Source: Nocardia sp. alder85J (GTDB taxonomy: Bacteria > Actinomycetota > Actinomycetes > Mycobacteriales > Mycobacteriaceae). Taken from it: a stretch of 64,000 nucleotides of DNA. The stretch is from contig NZ_JAIUCZ020000001.1 of NCBI RefSeq assembly GCF_020176955.2, positions 930,001 through 994,000 on the forward strand. Reading direction: 5' to 3'. Below the pieces are notes generated by a model, which saw only the letters and a program-made list of their open reading frames with translations, ran no database searches and had not been told where the DNA came from. Below are positions 7,169-15,415 of the stretch, piece by piece. Numbering within the stretch: the stretch's first letter is position 1; every line of letters starts with the position of its first letter. The position numbers and the translations under genes are program-made.

Positions 7169-8836
7169 CTACGAAAGGGGTTGGGCGGCGCTGCCTTCGG
7201 TGATGAGTTCGCGGGCGGCCAGGCGTTGCAGCTTGCCGCTCGAGGTGCGCGGGATGGTGCGCGGCGGCACCGGGTACACCCGCACGTCCGCCAGTCCGAG
7301 TTCCCCGGCGATGCGGGCCCGGACGGCGTCGGCCAGCGCGTCGGCCGCGCTGCCGGTGCGGTCGGTCTCGACGATGACGGCCATGGCGTCGATTTCGGGA
7401 TCGGCGACGGCGGTGCAGCGGCCGCGATAGATGCCGACGAGATCCGCGACGGCGGCCTCCACATCGAGGGCGTAGTGGTTCACGCCCCGGACGGTGATCA
7501 TCTCCTTGTGCCGTCCGGTGATGAAAAGCTCACCGTCCCTGCGGTATCCGAGATCGCCGGTGCGCAACCAGCCGTCGGTGAACAGCCCCGCGGCGGTGTC
7601 CGGGTCGGCGGTGAGATAGCCGCCGGTGACGGCATCGCCGCGCAGCAGGATCTCGCCGACCTCGCCGTCGGCGAGGTCCTGCCCGGATCCGAGATCGACG
7701 ATGCGCAAACGCATTCCGGCCACCGGCCGGCCGACACCGGCGACCGGCCGGGCCCCCGGCGATTCCGGCGGCACCGCCGCCGCGCGCCCGGACCGGCTCA
7801 GCGGCTCGCGATCCACCCATTCGAAGTGCGGTTCCCGGTGCAGCGGGGGGAAGGTCACCGCGAGGGTGGCCTCGGCCATGCCGTAGACGCCGAACATCGC
7901 CGACGGCGTGAATCCGGCCGGTCCGAAGCGCCGACAGAACTCGTGCACCACCGGCTGCGAGATCGGTTCCGCGCCGTTGAAGGCGATCCGCCAGTGCGAC
8001 AGGTCGCAGTCGGCGGCCCGTTCCGGCGGCACCGCGTCCAGCAGCGCCTGGTAGCCGAAGTTGGGCATCGCGGTGATGCTGACCCGCGCCTCGGCGAATT
8101 CCCGCAGCCAGCGCGCCGGATCCTTGACGAACGCCGTCGGCGACCACAGGTGCGCCGGTATGCCGCGCAGGATCGCCGACAGCGTGCCGAACAGGCCCAT
8201 GTCGTGGAACAGCGGCAGCCAGAACCCGCCCTGATCGGTGTGGTCGAGTGCGATGCCCGTCCGGATCGCGGCCAGGCCCGCCAGCGCGTTGCGATGGGTC
8301 AGCAGGACGCCTTTCGGGGCGGCGGTGCTGCCGGAGGTGAACTGCACGATCGCCGGATCGCCGGGGTCGACCGTGGGCAGCGTCACCGGCTCGCGATCTT
8401 CGAACAGCGTTGTGGTGTCGATGAATTCGACGTCCACCGCACCGGCGAGCGGGGCCACCGCCCCGGCCAGCCGCGGCGACACCAGCACCGACCGCATCCC
8501 CGCCGCGGCCGCGATCGCCGCCAGACGCTGTGGGTAGGAACGCAATTGCTGCGCACCGCTGGGCAGCGGCAGCGGCGCCGCCGCGGCCCCGGCGGCGGTC
8601 ACCGCGAACAGGCCGATGAGGAATTCCGGCGCGTTCGGGCTCAGGATGCCGACCGGCTCGCCGCGGCGTACCCCGTGCCGGACCAGGGTCCCCGCCGCGT
8701 CGGCGGCCCGCGCGTACAGGTCGGCGTAGCTCAGCGATTGACGTGTCGACCAGAACGTGGCCGATACCTCCGGATGCCGCGCCGCGATTCCGGCGAGCCG
8801 GCCCGGTAGCGTCCCGTCCGATTCCGACGAATTCAT
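7169..8836 (-). CDS. Fatty acyl-AMP ligase (FAAL)
   Basis: A 555-residue ANL-superfamily enzyme. The phosphate loop FTSGSTAAPKG, the MFGVYGMAEATL motif and the C-terminal DLGY..DGELFITGRHKEMI..RGVNHYALDVE block are typical of fatty acyl-AMP ligases, which activate free fatty acids as acyl-adenylates and hand them to carrier proteins instead of CoA. The start is set at ATG 8834-8836; a GTG three codons upstream is also possible, and neither has a strong ribosome site. It is the first gene of the minus-strand operon, so the ACP encoded downstream is its probable acceptor. This makes it the entry point of the lipid pathway. Confidence 0.85.
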   Translation of the reverse strand: MNSSESDGTLPGRLAGIAARHPEVSATFWSTRQSLSYADLYARAADAAGTLVRHGVRRGEPVGILSPNAPEFLIGLFAVTAAGAAAAPLPLPSGAQQLRSYPQRLAAIAAAAGMRSVLVSPRLAGAVAPLAGAVDVEFIDTTTLFEDREPVTLPTVDPGDPAIVQFTSGSTAAPKGVLLTHRNALAGLAAIRTGIALDHTDQGGFWLPLFHDMGLFGTLSAILRGIPAHLWSPTAFVKDPARWLREFAEARVSITAMPNFGYQALLDAVPPERAADCDLSHWRIAFNGAEPISQPVVHEFCRRFGPAGFTPSAMFGVYGMAEATLAVTFPPLHREPHFEWVDREPLSRSGRAAAVPPESPGARPVAGVGRPVAGMRLRIVDLGSGQDLADGEVGEILLRGDAVTGGYLTADPDTAAGLFTDGWLRTGDLGYRRDGELFITGRHKEMITVRGVNHYALDVEAAVADLVGIYRGRCTAVADPEIDAMAVIVETDRTGSAADALADAVRARIAGELGLADVRVYPVPPRTIPRTSSGKLQRLAARELITEGSAAQPLS

Positions 8837-9095
8837 GGTGCTCACGACAACAGCGCCGGATGACCGCGCCCTGAACGGATTGTTAATTGTGTCCGGCGAT
8901 AATCGATGTCGATCGGCCAATTCCGGTGCGCGATAAAGGACACCGCGATGACGCGATAGAGATCTCCGATCGCGGCCCGCCGGCGCACCGGGTGTGCCGC
9001 ACGATGGTCGTCGGCGGCACGGCTGCCGTGAAACGCGCCGGCGAATTGGAATTCGTCCGGTATTTCATCCCATGTTCTCGGCAGGAGTCGCCCCG
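8837..9095. promoter_or_regulatory. Divergent promoter region between FAAL operon and P450 operon
   Basis: A 259-bp gap between the two divergently transcribed lipid-region operons. It contains a locally AT-rich stretch (GATTGTTAATTGTG near 8878, then GATAATCGATG near 8897), unlike the surrounding GC-rich coding DNA. Placement implies promoters for both operons and shared control. No convincing operator dyad was found. Confidence 0.45.
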
Positions 9096-10334
9096 GTGAG
9101 TTCCGACGGTGCCACGATGGAGACCGGCACGGTGCAGACGGCGGTGCTGGAGAGCGTCGCGCCCCACACCCGGCACAACCCCTACGACAGTTACCGGATC
9201 CTGCGCGCGGCCGGGCCGTTCGTCCCGGGTCCGCACGATGCCCGGCTGGTCCCCGGGTTCGCGGAGGCCCGCGCGATCCTCCAGGACGCGCGCTGGAGCC
9301 ACGCGGAGGAACCCCAGCTGCTGCACGGCGACAGCGACGTGGAGCTGCCCGGCTCCTTCCTCTGGCAGGAGCCGCCGGAGCACACCCGGCTGCGCGGGCT
9401 GGTCGGGCAGGCCTTCACCGCGCGCACTGTCGCCGGGCTGCGCGAGCGCGCCGAGGAATTGGCGGCCGGGTTCGTGGACGGAATCCGCTCCCGCGACCGG
9501 GCCGATCTGATCGAGGAATTGGCCTATCCGCTGCCGCTCACCATGATCTGCGAATTGCTCGGCGTCCCGGCGGAATCCCACGACCGGGTCCGGGACATGT
9601 CGGCGGCGATATCGCGCGGCCTGGACCCCGATTTCCTGCTGGCGCCGGAGGAATTGGCGGCTCGCTCCCGCGCGGTCCGGGATTTCGAGGAATTCTTCGG
9701 CGAGCTGCTGGGGCAGCGCGCCCGCAGTCCCCGCGAGGACCTGATCACCGCACTGGTGCGCGCCGAGGCGGAGGGCGCTCGGCTGACCCCGGCCGAACTG
9801 CTCGGCACCCTGCTCATCCTGGTGGTGGCCGGGCACGAGACGACGGTGAACCTGATCGCCAACGGGGTGCTCGCGCTGATCCGGCACCCCGCCGAATTCG
9901 ACCGGCTGCGCGCCGATCCCGCCACCCTCGGGGCGCCGGCGGTGGACGAGATCCTGCGCTACGACCCGCCGGTCCATCTGACCACCCGCACCGCACATGA
10001 CGAAATCACGGTCGGCGGAACGACATTCGCCCCCGGTGACGCGGTGATCGTGCTGATGGGTTCGGCGAACCGGGATCCGGCGGCCTTCGACGATCCGGAC
10101 CGGTTCGACATCACCCGCTATCTGCCCGGCCGCGGCGCCCAGCGGCACCTGTCGTTCGGGCTGGGCCTGCACTACTGCCTGGGTGCGCCGCTGGCCCGGC
10201 TCGAGATGCAGGCCGTGCTCGGCTGTCTCGGCGACCGTGTCGCGTCGCTGACCCTGTGCGAAGAACCCCCGTATCGCCCGAACGTGGTGGTGCGCGGCAT
10301 GTCCCGGCTGCTGGTGGAGGTCAGATCCCGATGA
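9096..10334 (+). CDS. Cytochrome P450
   Basis: A 412-residue class I bacterial P450. The I-helix has VVAGHETT, ExxR lies in DEILRYDPP, and the haem loop FGLGLHYCLG places Cys361 as ligand. The GTG at 9096 is chosen because GGCAGGAG ends 8 bases before it and gives normal P450 length. It is the first gene of the plus-strand arm of the lipid region, and its stop overlaps the next P450 (ATGA). It closely resembles the P450 half of the fusion protein at 170 (shared SFLW.(D/E)PP.HTRLRGLV and YDPPVH/YDSPVH motifs), suggesting paralogs from duplication. The likely role is oxidation of the acyl product; no ferredoxin is encoded nearby. Confidence 0.88.
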   Translation: MSSDGATMETGTVQTAVLESVAPHTRHNPYDSYRILRAAGPFVPGPHDARLVPGFAEARAILQDARWSHAEEPQLLHGDSDVELPGSFLWQEPPEHTRLRGLVGQAFTARTVAGLRERAEELAAGFVDGIRSRDRADLIEELAYPLPLTMICELLGVPAESHDRVRDMSAAISRGLDPDFLLAPEELAARSRAVRDFEEFFGELLGQRARSPREDLITALVRAEAEGARLTPAELLGTLLILVVAGHETTVNLIANGVLALIRHPAEFDRLRADPATLGAPAVDEILRYDPPVHLTTRTAHDEITVGGTTFAPGDAVIVLMGSANRDPAAFDDPDRFDITRYLPGRGAQRHLSFGLGLHYCLGAPLARLEMQAVLGCLGDRVASLTLCEEPPYRPNVVVRGMSRLLVEVRSR

Positions 10335-11554
10335 GTATCGCAACCCCGTCCGAGGTCACCTTCGACGCGTTCGACCCCGGTATGCGCGCCGACCCGTATC
10401 CGGCCTATCGGCGGGTACGGGACGCGGCGGCGCTGCTGCCGTACCAGTTCGGGGACGTGCCGGTCACGCTGGTCACCCGCTACGAGGAATGCGCGGCGGT
10501 GCTGACCGGATCCGAGTGGGGCCACGGGTATTCCGCGGGGATCAGCCCGTTCCGCGATGCCACGGCGGCCATTCCGGGCTCGTTCGTGCGGATGGATCCG
10601 CCGCAGCACGGCCGCTACCGGAAGCTGGTGTCGAAGGCGTTCACGCCCAGGACGATCGGCGATCTGACCCCGCTGGCGGGCCGGGTCGTCGACGATCTGG
10701 TGTCCGCGGCGCTGCGCCGCGGCGGGCTGGACATCCTCGCGGATCTCGCGGTTCCGCTGGCCGTGGCGATGATCCCGGTGCGCCTGCTCGGCGCGGATCC
10801 GGGCCTGGGCGCGGACTTCCGGCAGTGGCAGCTGGCCATCGCCCGCGGCAGCGATCCGGACTGGCTGCTCGGCGCCGCGGAGGTCGCCGCACGTACGGCG
10901 GCGGCCGGTGCCTGCATGACCTATTTCGGGGAACTGGTGGCACGCAAGCGCGCCGAGCCCACCGCGGACCTGCTCAGCGAGCTGATCGCCGCCGGGGTGG
11001 ACGGTGCGGGCCTGACCGCCCCCGAGATCATCGGCCTGTCGCTGTTGCTGCTGGTGGCGGGGATGGAGACCTCGATCAACCTGATCGGCAACGGCATGCT
11101 CGCGCTGCTGCGCAATCCGGATCAGTGGGACCTGTTGCGGCGCCGGCCCGAACTGATCGCCCCCGCGCTGGACGAGATGTTGCGCTACGACGCGCCGACC
11201 CAGTTCACCATCCGGGTGGCGCTGGCCGATACCGAGCTGGGCGGCAAGCAGTTCCGGCGTGGGGACGGCGTCGTGATCCTCACCGGATCCGCCGGTCGCG
11301 ACGACCGCGTGTTCGCCGAGGCCGACACCTTCGACGTCACCCGCTACGCCGGAAACCAGCCCGCGCGTAAGCATCTGGGCTTCAGCCTCGGCATCCACTT
11401 CTGCGTCGGGGCCCCGCTGGCGCGGCTCGAGGCCGAGACCGCGATCCAGGCGCTGCTCGAGCGCGCGCCCCGGCTGGAGCTCGCCACCGAGACCGTCGAG
11501 TACCAGCCCAGCCTCATCCACCGCGGCATCGTGTCGCTGCCGGTGAGCCTGTGA
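10331..11554 (+). CDS. Cytochrome P450
   Basis: A 407-residue P450 starting with the ATG that overlaps the previous stop as ATGA. ExxR is in DEMLRYDAP, and the haem loop FSLGIHFCVG has Cys358. The I-helix oxygen-activation motif reads LVAGMETS: the His of the neighbouring paralogs' AGHET is Met here, while the acidic/alcohol pair Glu-Thr is kept, so monooxygenase activity is still expected. It is the third P450 of the same general type in this region, implying several oxidations on one scaffold or a sequence of substrates. Translational coupling on both sides (ATGA before, GTGA after) ties it to a single operon. Confidence 0.88.
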   Translation: MSIATPSEVTFDAFDPGMRADPYPAYRRVRDAAALLPYQFGDVPVTLVTRYEECAAVLTGSEWGHGYSAGISPFRDATAAIPGSFVRMDPPQHGRYRKLVSKAFTPRTIGDLTPLAGRVVDDLVSAALRRGGLDILADLAVPLAVAMIPVRLLGADPGLGADFRQWQLAIARGSDPDWLLGAAEVAARTAAAGACMTYFGELVARKRAEPTADLLSELIAAGVDGAGLTAPEIIGLSLLLLVAGMETSINLIGNGMLALLRNPDQWDLLRRRPELIAPALDEMLRYDAPTQFTIRVALADTELGGKQFRRGDGVVILTGSAGRDDRVFAEADTFDVTRYAGNQPARKHLGFSLGIHFCVGAPLARLEAETAIQALLERAPRLELATETVEYQPSLIHRGIVSLPVSL

Positions 11555-12879
11555 CGGGCGACCGCCATGCGGTCGTGCTCGGCGCCGGCGTCGCCGGGTT
11601 ACTGATGGCACGCGTACTGTCGGAGCGCTTTTCGCGGGTGACCGTGCTGGATCGGGACACCGTGCACGGTGTGGGCCCGCGCCGCGGGGTGCCGCAGGCC
11701 CGCCATATCCACGGTCTGCTCGATCGCGGCCGGACCAGTATCGAGCAGCTGCTCCCCGGCTTCACCGCCGATATGGCCACCCGTGGCGCCACGATCTCTG
11801 AGGTGCTGGTCGAAACCCGGTGGTACGCCGGTGGTCTGCGGGTCGCGCCGACCGCCACCGGCGTCACCTCGGTGCTGGCCACTCGGCCGGTGCTGGAATC
11901 GGTCCTGCGCCAACGCGTCCTGGCCCGCCCAGGAATCCGGTTGCGGGAGTGCGCCGCCGCCCGCGGCCTGCTCGGCGACGCCCGCCGGGTGACGGGGGTG
12001 CGAGTCGGCGTCGGCGGCGAAACCGTCACCGTCCCGGCCGATCTGGTGGTCGACGCGACCGGCCGCGCCTCCCGCGCTCCGGAATGGCTGCTCGACCTCG
12101 GGGCCCGGCCGCCCCACGAGGAACGCCGCGAGGTCGATCTCGGCTACACCTCCCGGCTCTACCGGCACCGGCCCGGCCAACTGGGCGGGCACAACGCGGT
12201 CGTGGTGGCCACCGGGGCCGACGGCCGTGGTGGCGGCGCGATCCGGGTGGAGGGCGACCGCTGGCAGCTGACCCTGACCGGCATGCTGGGCGACCATCCG
12301 CCCACGGATTCGCGCGGTTTCGCGGAATTCGCCGCGAGCCTGCCGACGCCGGACCTGTCGGACATCATCGCCGCCGGTGAGCCGCTGGAGGATGCGGTCC
12401 CGCACCGGTTCCGCAGTTCGGTGCGGCGGCGCTTCGACCGGCTGACCGCACCGGCCGGATTCCTGGTCGCCGGTGACGCGCTGTGCAGTTTCAATCCGTT
12501 GTACGCACAGGGCATGACCGTCGCCGCCCAGCAGGCGCTGGCCCTGCGCGACTGCCTGCCCGCCGACGACATCGACCTGCCGTCCCGGTTCTACGCGGCG
12601 GCCACCGAATGCGTCACGGCCGCTTGGCAACTGGCTTCGACCGCCGACCTCGCGCACGCCGGGGTGCCCGGCTCGCGCACGCTCCGCACCCGATTGACCA
12701 ACGCCTATACCGCTCGGGCACACCGAGCGGCGCACATCGACCCGCAGGTGGCCCGCACCTTCCTCCGTGTGGTCAACCTCGTCGATCCGCCCGCGGCCCT
12801 GCTGCGTCCGCGCCTGGCCCATCGAATCATGCGCTGCGGCGGCACTTCCCACACTCGCGAGGCCCGCTCCCGTAAGTGA
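11551..12879 (+). CDS. FAD-dependent oxygenase/oxidoreductase
   Basis: A 442-residue flavoprotein whose GTG start overlaps the preceding P450 stop (GTGA). The N-terminal Rossmann motif VVLGAGVAGLLMARVL, the ATRPVLESVLR helix and a late FLVAGDALCSFNPLYAQGMT motif match the group A flavin monooxygenase fold (PHBH/halogenase/epoxidase superfamily). The ARHIHGL segment near residue 50 is common in related actinobacterial proteins. The Trp-x-Trp-x-x-Ile halogenase signature is not seen, so hydroxylation, epoxidation or dehydrogenation is more likely than halogenation. It closes the plus-strand operon and adds another oxidative step to the lipid pathway. Confidence 0.75.
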   Translation: MTGDRHAVVLGAGVAGLLMARVLSERFSRVTVLDRDTVHGVGPRRGVPQARHIHGLLDRGRTSIEQLLPGFTADMATRGATISEVLVETRWYAGGLRVAPTATGVTSVLATRPVLESVLRQRVLARPGIRLRECAAARGLLGDARRVTGVRVGVGGETVTVPADLVVDATGRASRAPEWLLDLGARPPHEERREVDLGYTSRLYRHRPGQLGGHNAVVVATGADGRGGGAIRVEGDRWQLTLTGMLGDHPPTDSRGFAEFAASLPTPDLSDIIAAGEPLEDAVPHRFRSSVRRRFDRLTAPAGFLVAGDALCSFNPLYAQGMTVAAQQALALRDCLPADDIDLPSRFYAAATECVTAAWQLASTADLAHAGVPGSRTLRTRLTNAYTARAHRAAHIDPQVARTFLRVVNLVDPPAALLRPRLAHRIMRCGGTSHTREARSRK

Positions 12880-13008
12880 CCGTGCTGCAAGCGATCGCGC
12901 CTGCCGCCGACCGCGCTGCCAGTGATCACGTCCGCAAGCCGATCGCGGCCGGTGATCATGGCTGCCGGACCTGTGACCGCCGGGGCCGAAGTAGGTGGGA
13001 CCGAGTTC

Positions 13009-13048
13009 GGCCCGGCGTACCGCGCTCGACACGCGGGTACGCCGGGCC
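13009..13048. terminator. Bidirectional hairpin between convergent genes
   Basis: A 16-bp stem (GGCCCGGCGTACCGCG paired with CGCGGGTACGCCGGGCC, with one bulged G) and a 7-base loop. It stands between the plus-strand flavoprotein gene and the minus-strand luciferase-like gene, which converge here, so it probably terminates both. Confidence 0.65.
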
Positions 13049-13070
13049 GGCCGGAATCGTGACCGGTAGG

Positions 13071-14390
13071 TCACTTGTCCTGTGCCGCAGCGGCTTTCAA
13101 CTTGGCGATCTGCTCGGCGTTCTCCTGCGCGTCGGCGGCCAGCGCCTCCATCGCGTCGGTCATCTCGGTGGCGGTGAAGGCGCCGCCGCGGCCGGTCGGC
13201 AGACCACCGAAGGAGTAGTTCTCGTCGAAGGGCGGCGCGTCCATCGGGCGCCGCCGCTGCTCGACCTTCTCGAGGATCGGCTCCATCCGAGCGGCCTTGG
13301 CGGCCACCGCCTTCGCGTCGCGTTCGATGAATTCCGGCAGCACATGCTTGCCCATGAGCTCGATGGATTCCATCGTGGTCTCGTGGCTGCGCGGGGTGAG
13401 CAGCAGGATCAGCTCGTCCACGCCGGTCTGCTCGTAGGTGCGCAGGAACTCCCGCACGGTCTCCGGCGAGCCGATCGCGCCGCGGCCGAGCCCGCCACCG
13501 AGCCCCGCGTCGCCGCCGACGACGCTCTTGTAGATGTCCCACACCCCGGTCCGGCCGGGGGTGTGCTGTCCGGTGGCGTAGTAGTGCATGATCCCGAACC
13601 CGAAGAAGCCACCGCCGATGCCCAGCCGCTCGAGCGCCTGGTCGTCGGTCGGGGCGACCATCATCGACAGGTCACCGCCGACGGCCAGGATGTTGGGGTT
13701 GAGCATCGGGAAGGTCGGCACACACCGCTCCTCGAACTCGGTGTAGTAACCCGCGACCCGCTTGGCCAGCGGTGCGGGCCCGGAGTAGGCCATGCTCATC
13801 GCGCCGATTCCCTTGTGCGCGGCCAGTTCCACCGTGGCCGGGCGCGTGCAGGCCACCCACAGGGGCGGATGCGCCTTCTGCAACGGCTTCGGGACGACGT
13901 TGCGGGCGGGCATCCGGATGTGCTTGCCGTCGAAGCCGGTGAAGGGTTCTTCGACCATGCAGCGCACCGCGACGTCGAGGGCTTCTTCCCACTGTTCGCG
14001 CTTGTCGGCCGGGTCGATCTCGAAGCCGCCGAGTTCGCCGACCGAGGAGCTCTCGCCGGAACCGAATTCCACCCGGCCGCGCGAGATCAGATCCAGGGTC
14101 GAGACCCGCTCGGCCACCCGGGCGGGGTGGTTGATCGCGGGCGGGAGGTGCATGACCCCGAACCCCAGGCGGATGTCGCGGGTGCGCTGGCTGGCGGCCG
14201 CCAGGAAGATCTCCGGCGCCGAGCCGTGCGAGTACTCCTCGAGAAAGTGGTGCTCGGTGAGCCAGACCGTCGAGAAGCCGGCCTTGTCGGCCGCCTCCAC
14301 CTCGTCCAGACCGTCCTGGAACAGCAGCAGTTCGTCGTCCGTCGTCCAGGGACGCGGCAGCGGGAACTCGTAGAACAGCGAAATCTTCAA
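13071..14390 (-). CDS. Luciferase-like (LLM class) flavin/F420-dependent monooxygenase
   Basis: A 439-residue TIM-barrel LLM-family protein. The opening MKISLFYEF, the WLTEHHF motif near residue 45, GFGVMHLPP, and ISRGRVEFGSG (a phosphate-binding-type loop) are characteristic. Proteins of this group use FMNH2 or F420H2 for oxygenation or hydride transfer, often in catabolism of terpenoid or aromatic compounds. The start is TTG at 14388-14390 with GGAAG upstream; no in-frame ATG fits better. The C-terminal 60 residues are Ala/Glu/Lys-rich and probably helical. It is followed on the same strand, in the other direction of reading, by the SRPBCC gene that lies upstream; both may belong to the amidohydrolase-centred catabolic island. 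Substrate unknown. Confidence 0.75.
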   Translation of the reverse strand: MKISLFYEFPLPRPWTTDDELLLFQDGLDEVEAADKAGFSTVWLTEHHFLEEYSHGSAPEIFLAAASQRTRDIRLGFGVMHLPPAINHPARVAERVSTLDLISRGRVEFGSGESSSVGELGGFEIDPADKREQWEEALDVAVRCMVEEPFTGFDGKHIRMPARNVVPKPLQKAHPPLWVACTRPATVELAAHKGIGAMSMAYSGPAPLAKRVAGYYTEFEERCVPTFPMLNPNILAVGGDLSMMVAPTDDQALERLGIGGGFFGFGIMHYYATGQHTPGRTGVWDIYKSVVGGDAGLGGGLGRGAIGSPETVREFLRTYEQTGVDELILLLTPRSHETTMESIELMGKHVLPEFIERDAKAVAAKAARMEPILEKVEQRRRPMDAPPFDENYSFGGLPTGRGGAFTATEMTDAMEALAADAQENAEQIAKLKAAAAQDK

Positions 14391-14486
14391 TTCGTCACTT
14401 CCAGGATCCGTGTCTGTTCGGGAATCTCGCGCCCGGCCGGGCAGCCTGCCCGCACCCGCCGCGACGGTCGGGACGCGCGGGCGGGG

Positions 14487-14909
14487 CTAGTTCGCGACGG
14501 CCTTGCGCGCGGCCACGAGGAAGGGGTTGATCATGCTGCGCAGCAGCGCGACCGTGAGCCGGTCCGGCGCCGGAATCTTGAGGTCGGCCCGCATGGTGTA
14601 GCTGACCAGGGTGCCGTCGGGCGCGTCGGCGAAGGTGATGGTGCCGAGGTGGTTCTTCACCACGCCGCCCCGCACGACCTTGTACTCCATGCGCTCGCCG
14701 GGCACCAGCTGCGTGGTCTCCTCGATGATGGTGACGCCGGCCCGGCCGACCGCGTACACCGCACCCACCCCGTTGGGTTCGCCGCTGCCGGGCTCGCGCA
14801 GGGTGAATGTGATGGGCAGGTGGGCGTTGAGGCTGTCACGCACGGCGAACAGCTGATACACGACGTCACGAGGCGCGGGGACGACGGTATCGATCGTGGT
14901 ACTTGCCAT
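14487..14909 (-). CDS. SRPBCC-family (START-like) protein
   Basis: A 140-residue protein starting at ATG 14907-14909 with GGAGATCC 5 bases upstream. The TTIDTVVPAPRDVVYQLFAVRD opening, the central TLREPG and GERMEYKVVRGG strands and the C-terminal helix ALLRSMINPFLVAARKA fit the polyketide cyclase/SRPBCC fold: a seven-stranded sheet wrapped round a helix with a hydrophobic cavity. These proteins bind or transform lipophilic ligands and often accompany acyl-CoA or steroid-type catabolic genes. It lies upstream of, and probably co-transcribes with, the luciferase-like gene (96-bp gap). No catalytic residue can be proposed. Confidence 0.65.
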   Translation of the reverse strand: MASTTIDTVVPAPRDVVYQLFAVRDSLNAHLPITFTLREPGSGEPNGVGAVYAVGRAGVTIIEETTQLVPGERMEYKVVRGGVVKNHLGTITFADAPDGTLVSYTMRADLKIPAPDRLTVALLRSMINPFLVAARKAVAN

Positions 14910-15089
14910 GACGGATCTCCTTACTCGAGCGCACAGCGAGCATACTAGGAGCACGCCCGCGCCGCCCGGCTCCGGCGAAAGCACGTATGCCGCCGAAATG
15001 TCCTCCGGGGTAACCGATCTCGCGTATACGCAGCAGCGCCGAACAGGTCGGGCGCTGTGCGCGGCCGCGGCGGCCACCCGCCGATCAAA

Positions 15090-15248
15090 GCGCCGCCGCC
15101 AATGATCAGGTCGCGCAACCGGCTCTCCAGCTGGAGCATGCCGTCGACGATCCGCCCGTAGTCGCCGGTCCGGGTACCAGCCGTCCGCGTCGAGTGCGTC
15201 GGCCGTGGCCGCGTGTTTCGCCAGTGGCCGAGAAATGCGCTGGGACAT
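15090..15248 (-). pseudogene. Remnant of an acyl-CoA ligase (ANL superfamily)
   Basis: On the minus strand one frame reads HAATADALDADGWY, then the reading continues after a shift near 15176 as RTGDYGRIVDGMLQLESRLRDLIIGGG. Joined, these reproduce the A7/A8 hinge region of AMP-forming acyl-CoA synthetases (DGW-RTGD-GR---DG-L---R--DLII-GG). No start, phosphate loop or C-terminus is present, so only about 45 codons of a former ligase gene survive. It lies in the 506-bp gap between the SRPBCC gene and the amidohydrolase gene; apart from this stub and the dyad at 15311 that gap shows nothing else recognisable. Confidence 0.65.
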
Positions 15249-15310
15249 CGGATGCAGATCGCACCGACCTGGGCCGGCCGCTGTCCACCAGGGCCACCTG
15301 CTTGAAAAAA

Positions 15311-15326
15311 TAGAAACCCTATTCTA
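15311..15326. promoter_or_regulatory. Candidate operator dyad TAGAA-N6-TTCTA
   Basis: A 16-bp inverted repeat with perfect 5-bp arms in an AT-rich patch 90 bases upstream of the amidohydrolase start. A related half-matching site with the same spacing (GAA-N6-TTCTA, about 17334-17347) occurs upstream of the TetR gene. It may be bound by one of the two TetR regulators nearby; this is inference from position and symmetry only. Confidence 0.35.
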
Positions 15327-15415
15327 CTTTTAGGGCAGCTGATGCACGCTGCGACGGCACCCGACACCGGGCCTGCGGTGACATCGACCCGACTCACGAG
15401 ACAGGACGACCGAGC

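Noticed and set aside
3785..8836. The FAAL-ACP-hotdog thioesterase set as an isonitrile-lipopeptide cluster
   Set aside because: No TauD/ScoE-type Fe/2OG oxygenase and no NRPS lie within this operon; diiron enzymes and a methyltransferase are present instead.
11551..12879. The flavoprotein as a tryptophan- or phenol-type halogenase
   Set aside because: The fold is related, but the Trp-x-Trp-x-x-Ile motif of flavin halogenases is not visible.
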